Positions 58,544-64,000 of a DNA stretch of 64,000 nucleotides are shown here, in pieces; the stretch's first letter is position 1; the number at the start of each line of letters is the position of its first letter. The notes below the pieces were generated by a model. It searched no databases, was not told the origin of the DNA, and worked only from the letters and a program-made list of their open reading frames with translations. The DNA is from UBA10908 sp964608965 (GTDB lineage Bacteria; Bacillota; Clostridia; Peptostreptococcales; Anaerovoracaceae): positions 3,521-67,520 of the forward strand of contig CAZSPZ010000008.1 in assembly GCA_964608965.1 (NCBI GenBank), given 5' to 3'. The position numbers were made by a program, and so were the translations under genes.

Positions 58544-59548
58544 TTACTCTCCGGACTCATCCCTTTCCGGATCTGAGTAATCGGTAAAGCAGAGATTTAA
58601 ATCCACATTGCCGGTGATTCCATTCACTCTTCCGCTGCTCGTATATTGCCACATCTGCAATGCATAAGGGAAAAATGGCCGGTTAAAATACTGCGCCAAC
58701 CACTTGTCGTACTCCGCGAGCCTTTTCAAATCCAACTCTTCCATGAACCAACGGATATTGGAGTAAAGCATCGGTGTATAACCGGCTTCCTTTATCGTCT
58801 CGCAGAAGGCAATGGCGAAGTCGGTATGCTCTTCTTTTGTAAGATTTGCAGTCCTTGCATCTTTGGAAGCGGCATCTTCCAGATCAAGAACAACCGGCCA
58901 CGTGATGTTGTAAGCGCGAATATTGTCCAGGACAAACTCGGCCTCCTGAATGGCTTCTTCCACAGTGATTGCCTGCGAAACAAAATAGACTCCCACGGCG
59001 ACATCATTTTGCAGGGCGCCTTTTACATTGGCGTCAAACAAATCATCCTCTATTAAACCGCCTTGATCGTAGCCGCGGTACCCGACTCTTATAATCGCGT
59101 AATTTACACCATCCGCCGCTACTTTCTTCCAGTCGATGGTCTTTTGATATTTGGAGATATCTATGCCCTTGATGGACAGCGTCTTTCCTCCTTCGACATA
59201 CTCCAATTCCTTATGCGCCTCTTCCAGTTGAACCAGGTTGTCCCAATTGTAATCAGAGAGGGGCAAATCAAAATTGACGGGCTCGTACCGATACGTTCCG
59301 TCGATGTCCTTGTATACGATGGTATCCGTATAAAACCGTTGCAGGAATTCCCAGATCGTACCGCTTTCCGTGGCATAACGATTTAAATCCTCCGCAGTGA
59401 CGGTAATGGGTTCTTCTGTCTCCTCTTCGGCGGGCGGTTTTGCCTCGCCCGGATCTTCTGTTTCAGGTACGGTGCAGGCTGCTGCGCCAAAGACCGTCAG
59501 AGCCAGAAGCATGCCCGTTATCCAGAATTTTATGGTCTTTCCTTTCAT
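58544..59548 (-). CDS. Secreted GH25 lysozyme-like hydrolase
   Basis: This 334-residue protein has a signal peptide ending GAAAC (possible lipoprotein, but the lipobox lacks the usual Leu), an acidic spacer, a unique region to about residue 115, and a GH25 muramidase domain. GH25 marks are GIDISKYQKTIDW near 124, GVYFVSQA, the catalytic DxE in VVLDLEDAA near 215, and MLYSNIRWF. GGAGG precedes ATG 59548, which overlaps the dhaL stop (ATGA); the frame extending to 59776 is not used. Confidence 0.9.
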   Translation of the reverse strand: MKGKTIKFWITGMLLALTVFGAAACTVPETEDPGEAKPPAEEETEEPITVTAEDLNRYATESGTIWEFLQRFYTDTIVYKDIDGTYRYEPVNFDLPLSDYNWDNLVQLEEAHKELEYVEGGKTLSIKGIDISKYQKTIDWKKVAADGVNYAIIRVGYRGYDQGGLIEDDLFDANVKGALQNDVAVGVYFVSQAITVEEAIQEAEFVLDNIRAYNITWPVVLDLEDAASKDARTANLTKEEHTDFAIAFCETIKEAGYTPMLYSNIRWFMEELDLKRLAEYDKWLAQYFNRPFFPYALQMWQYTSSGRVNGITGNVDLNLCFTDYSDPERDESGE

Positions 59549-60171
59549 TGCAGGCCTCCAAAATAACCGGCAATCGCTTCCATGATCAATCTGCCTGCTG
59601 CCGAGCCACCATCCAGGAGTCCGATTCCCTGATCCCCGTAGTATACGGCTCTGCCATGAACCGGTCTCATTGTTTTTGTGCTTTCGGAGCCTTCGGCTGC
59701 AGCTTTTGCCGCTTCCGCGAAAGCTATGGCAGGACTGTTTCCTGCGTAAGAATTCAAAACTTGCACAGCCGGGCACAATGCATCCAGAATAGTCTTTTCT
59801 CCCGGTTTGGAATGAGCTTTCTCCATAATAAGGGCTAACCCCTTATCCATCGCATCCGCCATTTCCCCTAACGTGGCTTCTTCTTTGCCTTTAAGAGCTT
59901 TTGCCATGCCCAGCATGCCAAAGGAAAGAATTGTTCCAAGGGAAGAAGGCGCAGCTTCATTAAACGCTGTGCTGCTTTTCAGAAAAATCTTACCCAGATC
60001 TGTTTCTTCTGTATGATTCAATAAACCCGTAACCGCACGAAACCCGCTGCTCATGGAGATGCCTAAATCTCCGTCACCATTTTGCTGGTCCAGCTCAATC
60101 AAATAATCCTTGTTTGCTTCCATGGTTTGACTGATTGCGGAAAAAATTTCCTTTAAGGTTCCTTTATTCAT
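59545..60171 (-). CDS. dhaL: Dihydroxyacetone kinase subunit DhaL
   Basis: DhaL is the ADP/ATP-binding helical-barrel subunit of dihydroxyacetone kinase. The 208-residue protein has the metal-binding Asp motif DQQNGDGDLGISMSSGF near 29-45 and the C-terminal RPVHGRAVYYGDQGIGLLDGGSAAGRLIMEAI. No dhaM or other phosphotransferase component is in the window, so the phosphate donor is unclear. It starts 8 bp after the dhaK stop. Confidence 0.93.
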   Translation of the reverse strand: MNKGTLKEIFSAISQTMEANKDYLIELDQQNGDGDLGISMSSGFRAVTGLLNHTEETDLGKIFLKSSTAFNEAAPSSLGTILSFGMLGMAKALKGKEEATLGEMADAMDKGLALIMEKAHSKPGEKTILDALCPAVQVLNSYAGNSPAIAFAEAAKAAAEGSESTKTMRPVHGRAVYYGDQGIGLLDGGSAAGRLIMEAIAGYFGGLQ

Positions 60172-60179
60172 CGCTTCTC

Positions 60180-61187
60180 CTACTTGTTGGCATTTGTGTA
60201 AAAAGGTGTGGATGCGGGATAACGGAGCAGTTCTTTCAACTCGCTGTCCACTTTGAAAATCGTTACGGAAAGGCCTGCCATCTCCATTGACGTTGCAAAT
60301 TCGCCTACGTGCGGCATAAACAGGGTGATTCCCTTCTCAGTAAGAATATTATGCACTTTTCTGTATGTAATGAGCAACTCTTCCAGCGGAGTAGCGCCAA
60401 GGCCATTCACCATGACCGAGACTTCGTCTCCTTTATCAAGAGGCATATCTTTTAATATGGTATCGACGATCAGCGATGCCGTCTCGTCTGCTGTTTTCAT
60501 TTTAGATACTTGAATACCGGGTTCTCCGTGGATTCCCATACCGATTTCCATTTCGTCCTGCCCGATGGAAAAGGTCGGTTTTCCGACTTCGGGAACGATG
60601 CATGGAGAAAGTGCTATTCCCATTGTCCGAATGTTAGACAAAGCCTTTCGAGCCACGGCTTCCACTTCGTCTAAAGTTTTTCCCTGCGCTGCAGCGGCAC
60701 CGGCTATTTTAAATGCGTAAACCATACCGGCTACGCCTCTTCTCTTATCTTCTGAACCCTTGGGTGAAGAAGCCACATCGTCGGCGACTAAAACGGTTCT
60801 TGTTTTTATGTCGTCAAAATCGACGTTCTCGCAAGCCATATCGAAATTCAACCGGTCTCCGCCGTAGTTTCCATATAAGCAGAGCACGCCGTTTCCCCGA
60901 TCGCAAGCCCTGATCATATCTTCCATTTTTTTAGCGGAAGGAGAAGCAAAGACGTTTCCAATGGCGCAGCCATCCAGCATGCCATCTCCCACATAGCCTA
61001 AAAAAACAGGCAGGTGACCGCTGCCGCCGGCAGTTACAATGCCGACTTTGCCGTCTCGCGCAGGAGCTTTGGAAATCAGAATTCTATGATCGCCATCCAG
61101 CAAACCGACTTTATCACCATAAGCAAGGACGATACCTTCCATGGTTTCATCTACGAAATTCTCCGATAGATTCATCATCTTTTTCAT
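60180..61187 (-). CDS. dhaK: Dihydroxyacetone kinase subunit DhaK
   Basis: DhaK binds dihydroxyacetone through a His hemiaminal. The 335-residue protein has GIVTAGGSGHLPVFLGYVGDGMLDGCAIGNVFASP near 47-81, CLYGNYGGDRLNFDMA, and the substrate-His motif MGIHGEPGI near 218-226. AAGGAG precedes ATG 61187, excluding the frame to 61268. A promoter with 17-bp spacing lies upstream. The gene order gcvPB, AcoX-like, dhaK, dhaL suggests a link other than glycerol use. Confidence 0.94.
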   Translation of the reverse strand: MKKMMNLSENFVDETMEGIVLAYGDKVGLLDGDHRILISKAPARDGKVGIVTAGGSGHLPVFLGYVGDGMLDGCAIGNVFASPSAKKMEDMIRACDRGNGVLCLYGNYGGDRLNFDMACENVDFDDIKTRTVLVADDVASSPKGSEDKRRGVAGMVYAFKIAGAAAAQGKTLDEVEAVARKALSNIRTMGIALSPCIVPEVGKPTFSIGQDEMEIGMGIHGEPGIQVSKMKTADETASLIVDTILKDMPLDKGDEVSVMVNGLGATPLEELLITYRKVHNILTEKGITLFMPHVGEFATSMEMAGLSVTIFKVDSELKELLRYPASTPFYTNANK

Positions 61188-61236
61188 GTGCTTTCTCCTT
61201 TTCAGCGACTTAAGCGACAATTTTCTGTCGTTTTTG

Positions 61237-61265
61237 ATTGTATCACACGGGTTGAAATAAAACAA
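61237..61265 (-). promoter_or_regulatory. Sigma-A promoter of dhaKL
   Basis: TTGTTT (61260-61265) and TACAAT (61237-61242) are 17 bp apart on the minus strand. The leader contains a small hairpin CGACA-GAAAAT-TGTCG (61215-61230). Confidence 0.6.
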
Positions 61266-61301
61266 CATCGCACGCGGGGCCTTAAGGAAAATTTAAGGAA
61301 C

Positions 61302-62405
61302 TTACTGGGCCTTGGCGACAACGCTTTGATGATAGCCGGTCGTTATTTTGTAATAGCCCGAGAGCATTGCATCGATCGAATCTTCGCCTGTGTCCAGCAG
61401 CAGGGACTGCCCGCCTAACGAGGCCAATTTCTTCTGTGTCGCAATGATGATGATGTTATCCTTGCCCACTTTTGCCAGAACGTTTGGCGTTAATTGCTGA
61501 TTTCCCCTTCCGAAAAGAAAACCCTGTCCTCCGGTTATCGTCACGATAAGTTTTAAAGGATGATCTCCTACGATATTTAATATGTTTTCCCCGTAGACAT
61601 CGCTTGCCACAAGTTTCTTGTTTAATATAAGGTCCACACCGATCAGCGTGCCGGGAAGTTGCAGACAGTCCATGATGCGGCGCGTCGTTGTTCCTGCGCC
61701 AATCAGGTAATAGGTGTCGGGCTGCATTTCTCTGATAATAACACCGGCGATGGCATCCATTGCTGCTTCTTCTGAAATGGGGCTGGCCGCTTTGCGTCCT
61801 TGCATAAAGTTTTTATCTTGGGGAACCGAAAGATATCCGCAAAGTTTTACATCCACATGCCCTTTTCGGTAAAGGTCCTCGTCGATGTCCAGAACTTCCG
61901 CTTGCGTCGTGCTCCTGACTTTCCCGGATAAGTAATTCCATGCCAAAAGGCCTGCTGCCTTGGGCGTCTTTGCATAGACAGGCGAATATATTTTGACGCC
62001 CGATGGGATGCCGAGCACCTGGATTTCCGGTCCGACGGCATGGAAAATATCGCGGGCCGTTCCGTCTCCCCCGGCAAATAAAATCAAGGAAACATCGGCT
62101 GCCGAAAGAATTTTTGCCAGTGCGATCGTATCGTTTGCAGAAGAGAGGCCGCTGAAATTATATAAAATTTCAGTTTTAAAGCCAAGGGCCGCAGCGATGT
62201 CTGCTCCCAAAGCGCCGCTGCCGGTACAAACGGTAAGATTGTCAGCCAGCGATTTCAGTTCGCGGAGCGCTGCGGCTGCGCGTATGTTCGAAAGAGGCTT
62301 TGCGCCCAGGCGCAAAGCCTCCTCTTCCATTCCGTCTGTTCCTTTTAAACCGACGCTGCCTCCCAGGCCGGCTATAGGATTAACAATCAGACCTATTTTA
62401 ATCAT
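61302..62405 (-). CDS. AcoX-like ATP-NAD kinase family protein
   Basis: The 367-residue protein has the NAD/diacylglycerol kinase-type fold: IGLIVNPIAGLGGSVGLKGTDG near 4-25 and LILFAGGDGTARDIF near 105-119 (GGDGT motif), then GIPSGVKIYSPVYA and a C-terminal half as in the AcoX group. Biochemical function is unproven for these proteins; NAD kinase activity is only possible. AGGAAG precedes ATG 62405, which overlaps the gcvPB stop by 8 bp, so it belongs to the glycine decarboxylase operon. Confidence 0.85.
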   Translation of the reverse strand: MIKIGLIVNPIAGLGGSVGLKGTDGMEEEALRLGAKPLSNIRAAAALRELKSLADNLTVCTGSGALGADIAAALGFKTEILYNFSGLSSANDTIALAKILSAADVSLILFAGGDGTARDIFHAVGPEIQVLGIPSGVKIYSPVYAKTPKAAGLLAWNYLSGKVRSTTQAEVLDIDEDLYRKGHVDVKLCGYLSVPQDKNFMQGRKAASPISEEAAMDAIAGVIIREMQPDTYYLIGAGTTTRRIMDCLQLPGTLIGVDLILNKKLVASDVYGENILNIVGDHPLKLIVTITGGQGFLFGRGNQQLTPNVLAKVGKDNIIIIATQKKLASLGGQSLLLDTGEDSIDAMLSGYYKITTGYHQSVVAKAQ

Positions 62406-63963
62406 TATACTTCCTGTTATAGAGTTTCCATGTGATTGCCCAGCCGGCCGGATCATCCATCCATCTTTCGTCTACCTGATGAATCGTACTCCTGTGGGGG
62501 GCTGTTTTGACGGTTTCGGGGCTGTCGTAACATTCCTTTATGATGTAAGCCACCGTATCCGCGTATTCGTCGATATCTTTCCTGGACGGTGATTCGGTGG
62601 GTTCCAGCGTGATGGGTTCGGGCAGGTAATACGGGTGGTGAGACGTCCAGAAATGCATGCCGAAGTCCATCATCCGCCGTTGCACATCGCCCGAAGACAC
62701 GCCTGTTTCCTCGGTAACTTTTTCCATGGTATAGCGGCATTGTTCGATTCTTTGGTTGTTTCCGTCTTCGTAATACGCCGAAATTCCGGGAATGCTCATC
62801 ATGCGTTTAAATAGGTAGTTGTTGTTGAGAACCGCCGTCTTTGTTACTTGCCATAAGCCGTTTGGTCCAAGCATTCTGATCCAGCAATACGCTTTCAATA
62901 CGACAGGGGCAACACCCAAGAATTCCCGAACCTTACCTACACCGTATTTCTGATCGGCAAAGTTGTAATCAAGATAATACTTCTTTCCGTCGAACTCCAC
63001 GGTGGGTACCGGAAGGAACGGAATCAACTTTTCCACAACGCCGGTGGCGCCGCAGGCAGGACCGCTGCAACCATGGGGAGAGGAGAAGGTTTTGTGCAAA
63101 TTAAAGTGGCACATGTCAAACCCTGCTTCTTTTGCCCTCGCAACACCTAACACCGCGTTCCCGTTGGCCTGGTCGTAGCAACAAAGTGCGCCCACCGAAT
63201 GAGCATATTCCACGAGCTCGCCGATATGGCCGTTATATAACCCTGTATCCTCGGGATTTGCAACCATAAATGCGGCGGTTTTTTTCGTACAGACAGCTTT
63301 AAACGCATCCACATCGGGTAAACCGGTCGTCGGATTGGGTTGCAGATAGATGATTTTATAGCCTTGTAAAACAGGGGCCGCCGCATCGGAAGGATGAGAA
63401 TAAAGCGTCGTAATCACTTCGTCTCTTTCCTCGCCGCGGCTGTCGAAATAAGCGCGGACTAAAGATGCCATCAGGAAAATCGCCTGAGACCCTCCTCCGG
63501 GCTGGAAGGAAAACTTATCCAAGCCGGAAATTTCTCTCATGTATTGATCTGTTTCGTAGTACACCTGCAAAATTCCCTGGGTGGTGTCTTCGTCCTGCAA
63601 AGGATGCATATCGAAAAGCGTCTTTGCAATCTGGTCGTTTACTTTAGGGCTGTACTTCATCGTGCAGGTACCCTGCCCGATCTCTATGTTTACATCTGCA
63701 CCCAGTGTCATCTGAGACAAACGCATATAATGCCGAAGGACTCTGTTCTGCGAAAGTTCGGGAAGGTTGACTCTTTCTTTTCTTCTCATGCCCGAAGGAA
63801 GATCCGATACGCCGTCTCCTACAGCTCTTGCGATATCTTCTGCCGCTTTGGGAACGGATACGCCTCTTTCTCCCGGAGTGCTTAATTCATAAATGATCGG
63901 TTCGTCCCACTTCGCCTCGTGGAAGTTAAGCCGGACCTTGCTGGATCTGTCGATTCTTTTCAT
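62398..63963 (-). CDS. gcvPB: Glycine dehydrogenase (decarboxylating) subunit 2
   Basis: GcvPB is the PLP-bearing beta subunit of the split P-protein, decarboxylating glycine and loading aminomethyl onto GcvH. The 521-residue protein has IGQGTCTMKYSPKVN near 98-112, QPGGGSQA near 155, the PLP lysine in CHFNLHKTFSSPHG near 285-298, and CGPACG-like GCSGPACGA after it. GGAAGAG precedes the ATG. It is slightly longer than many GcvPB proteins. gcvPA would lie just beyond the right edge. Confidence 0.95.
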   Translation of the reverse strand: MKRIDRSSKVRLNFHEAKWDEPIIYELSTPGERGVSVPKAAEDIARAVGDGVSDLPSGMRRKERVNLPELSQNRVLRHYMRLSQMTLGADVNIEIGQGTCTMKYSPKVNDQIAKTLFDMHPLQDEDTTQGILQVYYETDQYMREISGLDKFSFQPGGGSQAIFLMASLVRAYFDSRGEERDEVITTLYSHPSDAAAPVLQGYKIIYLQPNPTTGLPDVDAFKAVCTKKTAAFMVANPEDTGLYNGHIGELVEYAHSVGALCCYDQANGNAVLGVARAKEAGFDMCHFNLHKTFSSPHGCSGPACGATGVVEKLIPFLPVPTVEFDGKKYYLDYNFADQKYGVGKVREFLGVAPVVLKAYCWIRMLGPNGLWQVTKTAVLNNNYLFKRMMSIPGISAYYEDGNNQRIEQCRYTMEKVTEETGVSSGDVQRRMMDFGMHFWTSHHPYYLPEPITLEPTESPSRKDIDEYADTVAYIIKECYDSPETVKTAPHRSTIHQVDERWMDDPAGWAITWKLYNRKYND

Positions 63964-63983
63964 GGTGCTCTTCCTTTCTCCGG

Positions 63984-64000
63984 CTATGCCAGGACTCTGC
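63984..64000 (-). CDS. Possible last codons of gcvPA
   Basis: A frame reading RVLA then TAG ends 20 bases before gcvPB. GcvPA normally precedes gcvPB, so this is probably its C-terminus, but four residues cannot prove it. Confidence 0.3.

Overview
The window looks like a chromosomal segment from an anaerobic, low-to-mid G+C Firmicute of the Clostridia. The evidence is Gram-positive gene families (SpoVG, PurR, WhiA, RapZ, RqcP, a T-box leader), strong AGGAGG ribosome binding sites, sigma-A promoters with 17-bp spacing, and an anaerobic gene set: trimeric [FeFe] hydrogenase, FeoAB, glycine decarboxylase GcvPB, a ferredoxin-type aldo/keto reductase and a 3-keto-5-aminohexanoate cleavage enzyme. 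The mix suggests an amino-acid-fermenting relative of the Anaerovoracaceae / Family XIII group, but that placement is inference. There is no phage, transposase or CRISPR array. A 12-base N run at 57237-57248 shows this is a draft assembly.

Region 1 (1-16 kb, minus strand) is a housekeeping block. In transcription order it reads gltX, thrC, murC, purR, spoVG, a GlmU-like acetyltransferase, prs, pth, mfd, a SpoVB/YabM-like flippase, mazG, hup, rqcP and uvrB (cut by the left edge). The purR-to-rqcP part follows the Bacillus subtilis purR-spoVG-gcaD-prs-spoVC-mfd-yabM-yabN-yabO order, with two differences: the GlmU protein lacks its whole uridyltransferase half, and no spoVT is present. gltX is transcribed divergently from a tRNA-Glu(CUC) gene. 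That tRNA's 3' end is duplicated 191 bp downstream, around a G+C-rich, highly foldable insert.

Region 2 (16-32 kb) holds the hydrogenase operon hydC-hydB-hydA. An RNHCP-domain gene follows, with a leader that encodes an 11-residue peptide and can form a pseudoknot. Next come an alpha/beta hydrolase, an aldo/keto reductase, a BaiN/YhiN-like flavoprotein, and a plus-strand series: MarR regulator, Cys-tailed methyltransferase, FMN glutamate-synthase-like protein, FrlD-like kinase, sbcD and sbcC.

Region 3 (32-46 kb) contains metal homeostasis genes (copA, feoB, feoA and a divergent DtxR-type regulator with a cluster of GTTAG-N6-CTAAC boxes). It also has a GerMN lipoprotein, a YgjP-type metallopeptidase, two transporters, whiA, a probably leaderless HD-domain gene, a Kce-type enzyme, rapZ, murB and a catalytically degenerate Fic protein. 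yvcK, normally between rapZ and whiA, is missing.

Region 4 (46-64 kb) starts with the leucine operon leuA-leuC-leuD-leuB behind a T-box leader. An aminotransferase gene with a frameshift in its first codons precedes a PhzF-family gene. Alanine dehydrogenase follows, behind a near-consensus sigma-54 promoter and a 14-bp inverted repeat; its likely activator, a PAS-AAA-Fis protein, is encoded next door. The rest is a GPH-type transporter split by the N gap, a PspC protein, a GH25 lysozyme, dhaL, dhaK, an AcoX-like ATP-NAD-kinase-fold protein and gcvPB at the right edge. Both the sigma-54/ald unit and the FeoAB unit can be read as complete regulatory circuits from the sequence alone.
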